A DNA stretch of 64,000 bases from Bacteroidota bacterium (lineage in GTDB: Bacteria; Bacteroidota; Ignavibacteria; Kapaibacteriales; UBA2268): NCBI GenBank assembly GCA_004322215.1, contig SCSM01000040.1, positions 143,712 through 207,711 on the forward strand. The letters run 5' to 3'. Shown in pieces: positions 1-10,200 of the stretch (its first letter is position 1; each line of letters begins with the position of its first letter). The position numbers and the translations under genes were made by a program. Below the pieces are notes generated by a model that did not search any database, was not told where the DNA came from, and saw nothing but the letters and a program-made list of their open reading frames with translations.

Positions 1-1346
1 GGTTCAGGCACGCTGTGCCCGCTTCCGAAATAACTATCTCCGTAATAATGGAATAATGTTATTAAAGGATAACTCTGCAGTATGTCCCACACTTCGGGTG
101 TTGTAACCCGAAAGATATAAGGCACACTGCTTTGATTATTATACCCATAATCGGAATATTTCCCTGTCGGGTCGAATTTACCTAACCACACGATATAGAT
201 GTTCCTGTTACCCGAGGCAGTGTCATTTTGGAATTCCCTGTATTGCAGTACAGGACTTATCTGCGATGCTGTTTCAATTATCGGACCTGCCATATTTGTA
301 CTGTCGAATGTAAGGTTTTCATTTCCCCTCGACACACTCGTTACGGCATAGTAAAAATTTCCGGAGGATTCATCGGTATATACGTACAATCCGGAACTGT
401 CTGGCAATGGACCCGAACTGAATGGAGTGGATAACCTTCCGTTATTTTCTGCGAGCTGCGGAAAATTTGCAGAACCCTGTGACACTTCAGCCAATAATGC
501 TGCATAACCGAAATTCTCCACGGTTATCCTGTCAGAATGTCGGTAGATTCTATATTTAATTTCTGCACTGTCACCCTCGATTTCCTTCCAGGTAACAAAT
601 GTTTGTCCATCCTTATATTGGGCTTGTACATTGGTTGCCTGCTGCGGATAAGTGCCAATCCCTTCATATTTTATTTCAAGATAAGGACGTGTTTTTATAT
701 TCGGATTGCTGCTGGAACGTGCGATTGCATCTGCTCCGAGTGTTACCCTTCCGTCAAGTAATAAACCATTGTTAGGGTAATCTCCCTTAACCCATCCTTT
801 AACTGTTGTAATCACATTCCATTCAACCCAAAAATTTTCCGCTCCCATTCCGTAGGATGTCGGATGAGAAAATACAGCGTCAACCGGGACTGAACTTAGC
901 GATGAAAAAATATCTCCGCCTGAAATCCAGGGCACTCCGTCTTTCCTTTGAGTAACTGTTGCCTGCGATTCATCCCACATTCCCAGGTTTTCCGGGTCCT
1001 CGATTCTGTATAGATTCATCATGTAACCGGAAACACCAGAATCAACAGTACCGTAAGCAACCTCGAAATAAATTCTTAGTTTTGCAGCAGAAATAAATGT
1101 ATTTTTTTGAATGGCAGATAAATCAAAATAAATCAAAGTGCATTTATTATCATCTGAACGAATCCCTAAATATTCACTGTTTTCGTTAGCTCCGTTTGTG
1201 ATTATGCAATCGTGTGTGACTCCGGTGAAATTGTCACCTGTGTTTTCTCCCCAGCGATAAGTTATGTAGGGCATTGCTGCATTCGTAAAATTATACATTA
1301 ACACACTTAGCAGCAGGCACCGGATAAGATAATTAAATTTTTTCAT
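1..1346 (-). CDS. Secreted DNRLRE-domain protein, 3' end outside window (partial)
   Basis: An open frame runs on the minus strand from ATG at 1346 to the left window edge with no stop, so the C-terminus is missing (about 448 codons visible). A strong ribosome site (AAAGGGAGT) lies just upstream of the ATG. Residues 1-25 form a signal peptide. Next comes a beta-rich domain with YRWGENTG, YLGIRSDD, LIYFDLSAI, LRIYFEV and RPYLEIKYEG, the pattern of DNRLRE/TGF-beta-propeptide-like adhesive modules of Bacteroidota secreted proteins. A fibronectin-III-like segment follows (NVQAQYKDGQTFVTWKEIEG...YRIYR). Family knowledge suggests an exported protein whose missing part may carry a hydrolase domain and a T9SS tag; neither is visible. 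The start and secretion are well supported; the substrate is unknown. Confidence 0.75.
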   Translation of the reverse strand, partial: MKKFNYLIRCLLLSVLMYNFTNAAMPYITYRWGENTGDNFTGVTHDCIITNGANENSEYLGIRSDDNKCTLIYFDLSAIQKNTFISAAKLRIYFEVAYGTVDSGVSGYMMNLYRIEDPENLGMWDESQATVTQRKDGVPWISGGDIFSSLSSVPVDAVFSHPTSYGMGAENFWVEWNVITTVKGWVKGDYPNNGLLLDGRVTLGADAIARSSSNPNIKTRPYLEIKYEGIGTYPQQATNVQAQYKDGQTFVTWKEIEGDSAEIKYRIYRHSDRITVENFGYAALLAEVSQGSANFPQLAENNGRLSTPFSSGPLPDSSGLYVYTDESSGNFYYAVTSVSRGNENLTFDSTNMAGPIIETASQISPVLQYREFQNDTASGNRNIYIVWLGKFDPTGKYSDYGYNNQSSVPYIFRVTTPEVWDILQSYPLITLFHYYGDSYFGSGHSVPE

Positions 1347-1733
1347 TGATGACTCCCTTTGAAATTTATATTAATTTAATTCGAGTCCTTATTGTTGATT
1401 TTTATATGATAACACGTCATTAAATTAAGTTATGTATATGAAAGAAACAAATAAATATTATGAAATAAGAAATGGGAAATATGAAATTATCATGCTGAAT
1501 ATGGTTCAGAATTCATAATTGTTAATTTTACTTTTTAAGTCCCTCTCCGCTCTAAGAGGGATTTAGGGTGAGCTTCAACGTAAATCCCGATTAATTGTGT
1601 TTGTGAGGTTTGATAATTTGTGCATTGATAATTCATTAAAAATAGAAAATTCTTTATCAGTGATAATTCTAAATGAATTTCAATATTTAATCCTTCCTTT
1701 CGTTTCATATAAAAAAATTATAAGGAATTTTTT
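1347..1733. other. Intergenic region with dispersed-repeat remnants
   Basis: No gene is seen between the divergent secreted protein and the antitoxin gene. The stretch holds two repeat-like segments. Around 1481-1515 there is a degenerate TGAA...TTCA palindrome also seen near 22608-22640. At 1537-1595 lies a copy of the repeat also present in inverted orientation at 35637-35698. The rest is AT-rich and featureless. Confidence 0.5.
1537..1595 (-). repeat. Dispersed palindromic repeat, copy 1
   Basis: Read on the minus strand this segment has AATCGGGATTTACGTT, then AATCCCTCT and AGAG...GAGAGGGACTT. The same blocks in the same order occur on the plus strand at 35637-35698. Part of it can fold as CCCTCT...AGAGGG. 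Short palindromic repeats of this kind are common between genes of Bacteroidota/Chlorobi genomes; mobilisation by a RAYT transposase is inference. Confidence 0.55.
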
Positions 1734-1928
1734 ATGAGTGATACTATAAACCAAGAATACATCGTTGATGAATCCGGAACAAGAAAAAAAGTGATTCTCA
1801 ATTACGATTATTATCTCCGTATGATTGAACTCATTGAAGACCTCCAGGATTCAAAACTAATATCTATGACAAAAGGCGAACTCGAAATCCCTTTGGATGA
1901 ATACTTAAGGAACAGGGAACTTGTATAA
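1734..1928 (+). CDS. Phd/RelB-like antitoxin
   Basis: A 64-aa acidic protein (VDESGTRKKVILNYDYYLRMIELIEDLQDSK) with the layout of Phd/YefM- or RelB-type antitoxins: a short N-terminal strand region and an amphipathic helix, with a C-terminal tail that would wrap the toxin. A ribosome site (AAGGAATTTTTT) precedes the ATG. It overlaps the 5' end of a RelE/ParE-like toxin frame that carries an in-frame stop, so this antitoxin may now be an orphan. The antitoxin family call is moderately sure; DNA binding and autoregulation are inferred from the family. Confidence 0.65.
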   Translation: MSDTINQEYIVDESGTRKKVILNYDYYLRMIELIEDLQDSKLISMTKGELEIPLDEYLRNRELV

Positions 1929-2175
1929 TATAAATTTAAAGAACAGTGCCCAAAAAGATTAAGATAGAATAAACGAACCGGATTTCAGCAGAATTATCAA
2001 TTCAATAAAACTTCTTTCTCAAAATCCAAGAAACATAAATGTCAAAAAGCTTGTTTCAAAAGAAAACGAATATCGCCTGAGAGTTGGTAATTACAGAGTA
2101 TTATTTTTTATCGAAGAAAACATTAAAGAAATCAAAGTATCGAGAGTTCTTCACAGACAGGAAGCTTATAAATAA
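1921..2175 (+). pseudogene. RelE/ParE-family mRNA interferase toxin with in-frame stop
   Basis: The frame starting at TTG 1921, overlapping the antitoxin stop, reads 13 codons, meets TAA at 1960-1962, then stays open to TAA 2173-2175. The translation across the stop is a textbook RelE/ParE toxin: DRINEPDFSRIINSI, LLSQNPRN, KKLVSKENEYRLRVGNYR, VLFFIEE and VSRVLHRQEAYK. The length (about 84 codons) is normal for the family. A single TTA-to-TAA change would explain the break. Either the toxin is dead, it is made at low level by re-initiation, or the base is an assembly error. No frame change is needed, so this is a point lesion and not degraded sequence. Confidence 0.75.
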
Positions 2176-2430
2176 TTAAAATTCATTAACTACTTTTATC
2201 ATCATTACTGGCTCTAAATTTGAAACAATTTTTATGAATACTACTGATTTGCATAAATAAGTGAAAATCAGTTGTATTAGTGTCATCTGTGTTCCATTAT
2301 TTTATCATTATCCTCAATTCGACATAATTCTCTGAACATCTACAGTCTAAATAATGGCATTAAATTTGTAACCTTTTACTATATAAATGAAAAATTAATA
2401 ATCAAACGTTTCGTAATTTAAAATGAAAAT

Positions 2431-2440
2431 AAGGAGGAAG
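2431..2440 (+). promoter_or_regulatory. Strong ribosome binding site of tamB
   Basis: AAGGAGGAAG is a near-perfect anti-16S match. It lies 14 nt before ATG 2455 and 11 nt before TTG 2452, which is the reason for some doubt about the exact start codon. Confidence 0.6.
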
Positions 2441-2454
2441 TCCATCACCTTTTG

Positions 2455-5400
2455 ATGAGCGAAGAGCAAAAAGAACATATTGAGCCAAAACCAAAAGAAG
2501 AGAGGAAAAAGAGAACTCTCCTCTCGGGATTCCTGCGGACTTTCCTCAAAGTCTCCTTAATAGCTATTGGTGTGCTTTTCATTCTCTCCCTCAGCTTCAT
2601 CGGTCTGTCTCAGACAGAAGGATTCCGCAGATGGCTATCAGGATATCTTCTCGAGCTTGTCAACAATGAACTCGAAGGAAAATTGGAATTTACAGATGTC
2701 ATTCTTAATCCTTTCAAAGGAGGTCTTGAAGTAAAAAACGTTTGTCTCACAGCCGCAGGAGATACTGTCGTATTTTGCAAAGACGTCGTTGTTAATTTCA
2801 ATATTCGCCCACTTTTCATGAAAAAAGCAAAAATCAATTATATTTATCTCGAATCGCCGAACATAAAGCTTATCAGAAATCAAAAAGACAGCAGCTGGAA
2901 CTTCGGGCATATTGCAAAGCCAAGTTCGGACACAACAACTACAACGCCGGATTGGCTCGTCGAAGTCAGCCGGTTGATAATTAATAATGCAAAACTCAAA
3001 GTATATGACGAAACCCAGGTACATCAGAAAACCGGCAATGTGGATTATGGAAATTTGAATCTCGAAAACTTCAATCTTAAGCTTAGCTGTTTATTGAAAT
3101 TGAGTGAGCCATCTTATGCAGCAAAAATCGAATCAATGAAATTCAGGGACAGGAACTCGGGTTTTGCCGTAAAAAATATGTTCCTCGATGCAGTTGCTGA
3201 TACATCTAAACTCGAAATCAAAGTACTGAATCTTTATACCGGTAATAACAGCTTATCAATGTCAGCAAAGCTCGACAAAATCAATGTTTTCAGCGATAAG
3301 ACAAAACCTGATTTCAATAATTCTCCTTTGTCATTGAAACTGAAGGCAGACCCGGTTAATATGGATGAACTCATTAAACTTGTTCCTATTCCTGTCAAAC
3401 TTGCCAAAGATTATGCTCTCGACCTCGAATCAAACGGTTCACTGAATAATCTGAATATTAAAAAGCTGAATCTCGAATTCAATAATTCCTCATTAAATAT
3501 CACAGGTCGGCTGAAATACCTCACTGAACCGGACAAATTCGATTATCTGGTTAAAATTGATGAAACAAATGTTGATTATAATGATTTATTAAACCGGCTT
3601 CCTTTCATTGACCCGCTAACAGTTCCCGACTTCGGTTTGTTGTCTCTGAATAATACCGAAATTCACGGGAAAAAAGATTCTATTTCGATTAATATCGATG
3701 CCGCCGCAAGTTTCGGAAAAGTTTCGGGAATCGGTGGAATTGGCTTCAGAAGTGGGCTTACTTACAGCGGCAAATTGACAACAGAAAATTTCAATCTCTC
3801 AAACATTTTGCATAATCCTGATTTCACAAGCTCGTTAAATTCTACAATTGATTTTGCTGGGTCAGGAGTTGATTTTAAAAATATGTCACTTCGGCTTGGA
3901 ATTAATTCTTCCAATTCCCGGTTGATGAATTATTACTATAAAGATTTGAATCTCTCTGCACGGATTGACGGCAGAGCCACAATATACCTCGATACTCTAA
4001 ACTTTAGTTTAAACAACAAACTTATTATTGATTCTACTACTCCCGGATATGAAGACAATGCAAAAATCTCCCTTTCGGGAAGGTTAAATCTATTTGACTT
4101 CAATAAACCGGTTTACGCTCTGAATCTCAGTATCAACGGATTAAACACTGCATCTCTGTCGAAAAACTCTTATGCACCGGAATACATATCGGGTGAAATA
4201 TCAGTTATCGGCGAGGGATTCGACCCGGATTCGCTTAATACGATTTTGAATGCAAATATTACTGACTGCGCTTTCCGCGACCGTGCATTGAATCCGTTTA
4301 CGCTGAATATTAATGCCAACAGGAACGGAGCTGCCAGAGCTTTATTCGTAAAATCCGACTTCCTTAACATCTCGCTTTCAGGCAGCTATACATACAAAAA
4401 TTTATTCGATGTGGGTGCTGTTCAGGGATTAACCATTGCCGATTTTGTCTTGTCGAAAGTCAATATAATGAAACAGGACAATTTTCAAAAAGAAAACCAG
4501 GGAATAACGGTTCCAAAGATTAATTCATTTGAACCGATGAATCTTAAGTTCCATACTGACGTCAAAGACCTTTCGCTTCTTGCTGTATTTCTTAAGGATA
4601 TGAAGCTCCACTCGATTACCGGAATTGATTTATCCTGGGATTGTAAAAATAATATCAGCAGGTTATCTTTAGATTCAATCAGTGTAAAAGAATTTGAAAT
4701 TGATGCTCCCCAACTTGAAATATCATCGCGTCCTGTTCTTTTCATTGGTAATATTGATATGACCATTAAGGATTCAATCCCTTCAATAACTAATATTAAT
4801 CTCAGTTCGGTTGCAAGCAATGACATTCTTCTAAATGATATTATATTAAATAAACCGTATGCTTCATTCGATTACTCAGGTAATAAGACTGACTTTACTA
4901 TATCTTCCGATATAAACAACATCATAAAAGTTTACAACAAAGGAAAAATTCAATTTGCCGAAAACGGCTTTGAAGTTGGAATAGACAGCACGAGATATGC
5001 TTTCCACGATTCTGTCGTATGGTCATCGCCGTTTCCGATTGATTTACTTATCGACAGCAAAGGAATAGACATTAAATCTTTTAATCTCAAACGCGCTGAT
5101 GCCGAATCAATAGGTCTTTCCGGTCTTTATTCTGAAAAATCTAATGATTTGTTCCTCTACATTAATAATTTCAACCTGGCTGACATAAGTTTGTTTCTGC
5201 CAACAGAGATTTGGAAACAAATCTCTTCCATAAAAGGAAATATTGATTCGTTAAATATTAATTTCCGGGGAAAATTGGAAAATCCGGATTTGACAATGAA
5301 ATTGAATACGTCGAATATTGATTACGGCAATACTTATATCGGAGACCTCACAGGATTGCTCCATCACAGCGATTCCTTAGTTACAGGCAATCTTGAAATT

Positions 5401-7047
5401 ATCAATAGTTTAAATTCGGAGCCAAAAAAATTATTATCTGTTGATATTAATTCTCTGCCTTTGAATCTTGCTGCCGGTCCGGTTAAGAACCGTATTCACA
5501 AGAAAATGGAATTTGATATTATAGTAAAATCAAACGATTTGCCAATCGAGCTTGCTTCTCCTTTTGTTCCGGCTCTCGACTCGCTAAAAGGAAATGCCGA
5601 TGCTTCACTTAAAATAAGTGGATTGGCTCCCGATGGCATCAATATCACCGGAGACGTTCAATACAAAAATGCTTCGTTTATTGTTAAAGCAACAAATGTC
5701 GCTTATTATTCAAGAGGTAAAATCGAACTCGAGCCGAATCTTGTAAACCTGAAAAATATTGAGCTTTACAATCTTCCCGAAGATATGAGAAACGGGAAGG
5801 CAGTTATTACAGGAGAAGTCGAACTCATAAATTTCGAACCCGGCGATTTGAACATTCGGATAAATTCACCCGGCATCAAAGTGCTGAATCAGTCATCAGT
5901 TAAATCAATGCCGAATCTGTACGGCGATTTCATTATTTCTACAGGACCCGAACCGTTAACGTTTTTCGGCAATCTTGAAGAACCGAATCTCCAGGGCGAT
6001 GTTAATGTATTGAGAGCTAATCTGATTATGCCGAATACGACAAATACACAAATCAGAAAATCTTCTTTCCGTTATGAAGAAAAAAATAATTATATTAAAA
6101 TCACCGCACTGATGGACAGCCTAAAACAAGCTGTTGCTCAATCAAATGAAATAAGTTATAATAAAACCGAAACCAAAAAAGACATTGCCGATTTGATTGA
6201 CTATGACCTTAACATAAGAATTATAGGGAGTTTCATAGTTAAAATGGACATGGGTTTCATGCAAACCTTATTCGCTGAGATTGGCGTCAAAGACCCCTCA
6301 CAGCCACTGCGCTACGTTATGAAACGTGGCAGCACTGAACCTAATTTCTATGGCGATATAATAGTCAAAGACGGCTCGACATTGAAATTTTACAAGCAAT
6401 TCAGTACCAGTGGAAATATATCTTTCCCCACAGGTAACATGACAAATCCCGGATTAGACCTTGTCGCCGAATACAAAGGCACAACGACTGTTTCCAACGA
6501 GCCGCGCGATTACAAAGTCTTACTTTATGTTACCGGCACAAAGGAAAAGCCGCATCTTCGTTTCAGTTATGTCATTAACGACAAGGAAGCAGCCGGCGAT
6601 ACATCAAAAATTCGCGAAGATGCCATATTAATGCTTATTTGGGGTAAGACTAAGGAAGAACTAACCGGTAATTTCTCTTCGAGTTTTCTCAATGTTGATG
6701 TTGGCAGCTCAGCTTCTGCTGCTGCTTCTTCATTCCTGACAGAAGCGCTTCAGGGAACCGGTATCATTCAATCGGCTGACATTGAATTCGGTAAAGGTTC
6801 ATGGGAACAGGCAACTCTAAAATTCAGCGGTCAGTTTGCCGGCAGCAAATGGAAAGTTGGCGGTAATGTAGGCGACTTTGCCAACAACTATGAATTCAGC
6901 ATAGAGTACCCGCTTCCTTTTGTCCTCGATTCTGTTTGGTTGAATAACATTGTCCTTCAATTAACCCGGTCATTCAATACAACTAACCTAACTACAAGAA
7001 ACCAAAAAGAATTTGAGTTAAAAATTAAATTCGGCGGCAGCAAGTAA
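2455..7047 (+). CDS. tamB: TamB-like translocation/assembly module protein
   Basis: A 1,530-aa protein with a cytoplasmic charged N-terminus (EEQKEHIEPKPKEERKKR), one membrane anchor at about residues 25-50 (LKVSLIAIGVLFILSLSFIGL), and a very long beta-rich periplasmic region. The end is DUF490/TamB-like: repeated hydrophobic strands, then an amphipathic C-terminus (FVLDSVWLNNIVLQLTRSF...KEFELKIKFGG). TamB proteins span the periplasm as a beta-taco and are tied to outer-membrane protein assembly and phospholipid transport, usually with an Omp85 partner TamA/BamA. No such partner is next to it here. Length fits the family. ATG at 2455 is preferred over TTG at 2452. Confidence 0.85.
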   Translation: MSEEQKEHIEPKPKEERKKRTLLSGFLRTFLKVSLIAIGVLFILSLSFIGLSQTEGFRRWLSGYLLELVNNELEGKLEFTDVILNPFKGGLEVKNVCLTAAGDTVVFCKDVVVNFNIRPLFMKKAKINYIYLESPNIKLIRNQKDSSWNFGHIAKPSSDTTTTTPDWLVEVSRLIINNAKLKVYDETQVHQKTGNVDYGNLNLENFNLKLSCLLKLSEPSYAAKIESMKFRDRNSGFAVKNMFLDAVADTSKLEIKVLNLYTGNNSLSMSAKLDKINVFSDKTKPDFNNSPLSLKLKADPVNMDELIKLVPIPVKLAKDYALDLESNGSLNNLNIKKLNLEFNNSSLNITGRLKYLTEPDKFDYLVKIDETNVDYNDLLNRLPFIDPLTVPDFGLLSLNNTEIHGKKDSISINIDAAASFGKVSGIGGIGFRSGLTYSGKLTTENFNLSNILHNPDFTSSLNSTIDFAGSGVDFKNMSLRLGINSSNSRLMNYYYKDLNLSARIDGRATIYLDTLNFSLNNKLIIDSTTPGYEDNAKISLSGRLNLFDFNKPVYALNLSINGLNTASLSKNSYAPEYISGEISVIGEGFDPDSLNTILNANITDCAFRDRALNPFTLNINANRNGAARALFVKSDFLNISLSGSYTYKNLFDVGAVQGLTIADFVLSKVNIMKQDNFQKENQGITVPKINSFEPMNLKFHTDVKDLSLLAVFLKDMKLHSITGIDLSWDCKNNISRLSLDSISVKEFEIDAPQLEISSRPVLFIGNIDMTIKDSIPSITNINLSSVASNDILLNDIILNKPYASFDYSGNKTDFTISSDINNIIKVYNKGKIQFAENGFEVGIDSTRYAFHDSVVWSSPFPIDLLIDSKGIDIKSFNLKRADAESIGLSGLYSEKSNDLFLYINNFNLADISLFLPTEIWKQISSIKGNIDSLNINFRGKLENPDLTMKLNTSNIDYGNTYIGDLTGLLHHSDSLVTGNLEIINSLNSEPKKLLSVDINSLPLNLAAGPVKNRIHKKMEFDIIVKSNDLPIELASPFVPALDSLKGNADASLKISGLAPDGINITGDVQYKNASFIVKATNVAYYSRGKIELEPNLVNLKNIELYNLPEDMRNGKAVITGEVELINFEPGDLNIRINSPGIKVLNQSSVKSMPNLYGDFIISTGPEPLTFFGNLEEPNLQGDVNVLRANLIMPNTTNTQIRKSSFRYEEKNNYIKITALMDSLKQAVAQSNEISYNKTETKKDIADLIDYDLNIRIIGSFIVKMDMGFMQTLFAEIGVKDPSQPLRYVMKRGSTEPNFYGDIIVKDGSTLKFYKQFSTSGNISFPTGNMTNPGLDLVAEYKGTTTVSNEPRDYKVLLYVTGTKEKPHLRFSYVINDKEAAGDTSKIREDAILMLIWGKTKEELTGNFSSSFLNVDVGSSASAAASSFLTEALQGTGIIQSADIEFGKGSWEQATLKFSGQFAGSKWKVGGNVGDFANNYEFSIEYPLPFVLDSVWLNNIVLQLTRSFNTTNLTTRNQKEFELKIKFGGSK

Positions 7048-7288
7048 TTAATATTATTCAATTTATAATTGTAATTTAATATTAATCATATAATTAGTAC
7101 AATTTAAGCTGTTTCATACAATAAAATCAAAGAATTAATTAAAATCAAAACACAGACCATGTAAAAAATATTAGTTGCAATTAAAATATTTTTTTGTTAA
7201 TTTAAATAATATATTACTTAATCCGTATTATGTTCCATTAAAATTGTACAATTAACTATTTTCATTACATTTCTTATGGGGTGTGTTT

Positions 7289-10200
7289 ATGAGTAAGTTT
7301 TTAGTTTCTATAAAGACAAACCTATTTTGTCTTGCCGTGTTTCTTTCCCTGTTCGGATTAGGGCTGAATGTTCAGGCACAATCCTGGTCACAGGAAGCGA
7401 CTCAAGGCGGATTTATCATTAAGAAAGTCGTAAGCGATACTACTGTCTGCACAGGACAGCCGTTCAGCTATACTATATATTATACTATTCCCGCGGGTGC
7501 CACTAATGTTACAATTATTGACAACCTTGCTCCGGGTGGTATGTTCCTGAGTGCATCTTACAACAATGCATGCGGAACTCCTACAGTCGTTACTCCTACA
7601 TTAAATCAAATGGGAGGAACATATTCTTTGTTCTGGGCTTCTGTGCCAAACGGATGCACCGGTTCTTTTACAATCACTGAAGCATTCCCGAACGGCACTA
7701 CCTGTCCGGGAACTGTATTGAGAAATAATGTATGTATTCAGGGTACATTGAACAATAAATTATATGAATTCTGTACCGATTATGTAAACATTACTGCAAT
7801 GGCTGTTAATCCCTGGCATATTAACAAATATCCTATCGGGGTTGCCTGGCAGGGCGGGAATTGTCCTTATGCTTCGGCAAGCGATACCATTACATACCAA
7901 ATTTGTGTTTACAAAGATGTTGGCACAACCTGCCAGCTCAATTTGGTTAACGGCATTGTCAGAGACACTTTACCAGCAGGTGCTATTCTTGTCAGCTCAA
8001 CCTGCGGTGCTTCACAAACAGGAAATGTAATTACATGGAATGTCGGCAACCTCAGTGCCAATCAGATGTATAATACCGCATGCTGCCAGTTCAAAGTTTA
8101 CTACCCGAGCAATCTTTTCCCGACTGGTACACCCCTGCTGAACCAGGCATGGCTGTCAGGCCTTTTGGGTACTGCTCAACCAACCTGCGGCAGCTTCAAT
8201 TTTGCAAGCAATCAAACATGTGTACAAGTTGGTTCATTTACAAAGGGTACATTATATAAATGGGTTTATACAAACCGACAGCCCGGTTGTGCAGGTCAGT
8301 ATGTTATTTATGTATGCAACAACGGAACAACAAATCTTTCCGTTAATGTCTTGGATACTCTTCCGGTTCAGCTCACCGGTTACAGTCTCGGTCCGCAATG
8401 GAACCTGACCGGTTCTCTAAGCGGCGATACCGTTTCAGTTACTGGTACTTTATCTCCGGGGCAATGCGGTTATGTGTATATTAATTTCACTATACCTGCA
8501 AATGCTACTATTGGCTCAACAATTACAAATTGCGCCTGGTTGACAAATGCAGCAGGAGGACCACCACAGCAGGCATGTGCTTCCTTCGTTGTGGATGCTC
8601 CGGCTCCGACACCTTGCTTGTGGAAGGAAGTGTGTAACAAGCAATCAAGCTATACACCGGGTTCGACATTCCGTTACAGGTTAAGAATTCAAAACATCGG
8701 CGGAATGCCTCTGACAAATGTAACTTTAACCGACCAGCTCGACCCGAATCTCGAGTATGTCGGCAATCCTTCTTATTATATTGACAATAACTGGAATACT
8801 CCATGCACAACCACTCCTGCAAATCCATGGAGCGGTGTCATCGGGTTATCTTATAACTCAGGAACAAATATTATTACTGCTACTATCGATACTGTACCTT
8901 CTGTTTGCCAGAATATATTCTACTCGAATTGCGGTATGTATGGTACGGCAGGTGTTCCATTCTACTTTATCGAGTTCGACGTCAAGGTCCGCGATTCTTC
9001 GGCTCTCGGCAACGTTCCGAATAACTTTAAGTTAAGCGGTGGTTCTCTCGGCACTGCCTCATACTTATCCAACACGGATTATGTACTGATTGTCGGTGTA
9101 ATCGGCTTCTCCCTCGATAAGGGAGTCAAAAAGCCAAGCGACCCGAATTACGGAACTTCGGTTTCTACAACTACCGGCTCTACCGTTGATTATAAATTGA
9201 AAATGAATTCTTCGGGTACGGCACAGCTCAGGTTTGTAACTTTCGCAGATTTACTGCCGAGAGATGCAAATCCCGCAGACAATAAAATATTGCAATTGTG
9301 CGGTCCGAGGGGAAGCTCAGGAAACTTCGATGTCGCATATAATGCGTTCATAAATTCAAGTCCTGCTATTACTCAATGGAAAAATCCATATAATGCCGGC
9401 TTGGCTTCTGTAAATAGTTTGTTCCCGACCGGCTCTCCGGGCAATGCATTCACAATCGGCTGCGGTACCGGCGGTTCATGGTCAACAGCATGGGCATCAT
9501 CGGATAAAAACCTCGGTGCTCATTTCGGACCAACAGCAATTGGCGTTACCGGTGCAACTGTGGAATTTTCCGCAAATGTTTTGTCGGGTTCTGCTCCTGC
9601 AACAGGAAATATTTGCAACACATTCGCTGCAAGCGGCTGGACAAAGCATCTGATTCAAAGCAATATCGTAACTTATACTCTTGCGGGACAATCGGAATCG
9701 AATCCTGTTTGCGTTGCAATAGATACGGTACCGACTCAGCAGCATTGCATTGACAGTGTAAAAATATCTGTTAAATGTATTGGGAAAGACCCTGCTACCG
9801 GTGCAGATGTTTTCTCGATTCTAATAAATGCAACAAGCTGCTATCCTGCTACCTTGATGCTCAATTCACCCGATGGTTCATTCTCACCGGCAACATTCAG
9901 CTTGTCGTCGAGTCCATGGACTATCAATCCGACATTCACTCATACATCGGCTAATAATCCAATTAAGATATACTATACACTATTGTGTAATGGAGTTGTA
10001 TGCCGTGACAGTATGATGTTGGATCTGCCTCCATGCGACCACGAGATTCCTGAAGAATGTTGTGCCAAATTCATCCATAAGATTGAACAGCCGCACATTG
10101 TCTGGACAAGCACAGGCGGAGTGGCATTGGGTGTGGGTATGACCGCAGGTCCTGCTCCGATTAAGAAATTCTCAGCCACTATCGTATCTGCACAGCTACG

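Noticed and set aside
228..761. Plus-strand frames at 228-434 and 537-761
   Set aside because: Shadows of the minus-strand secreted protein that runs off the left edge.
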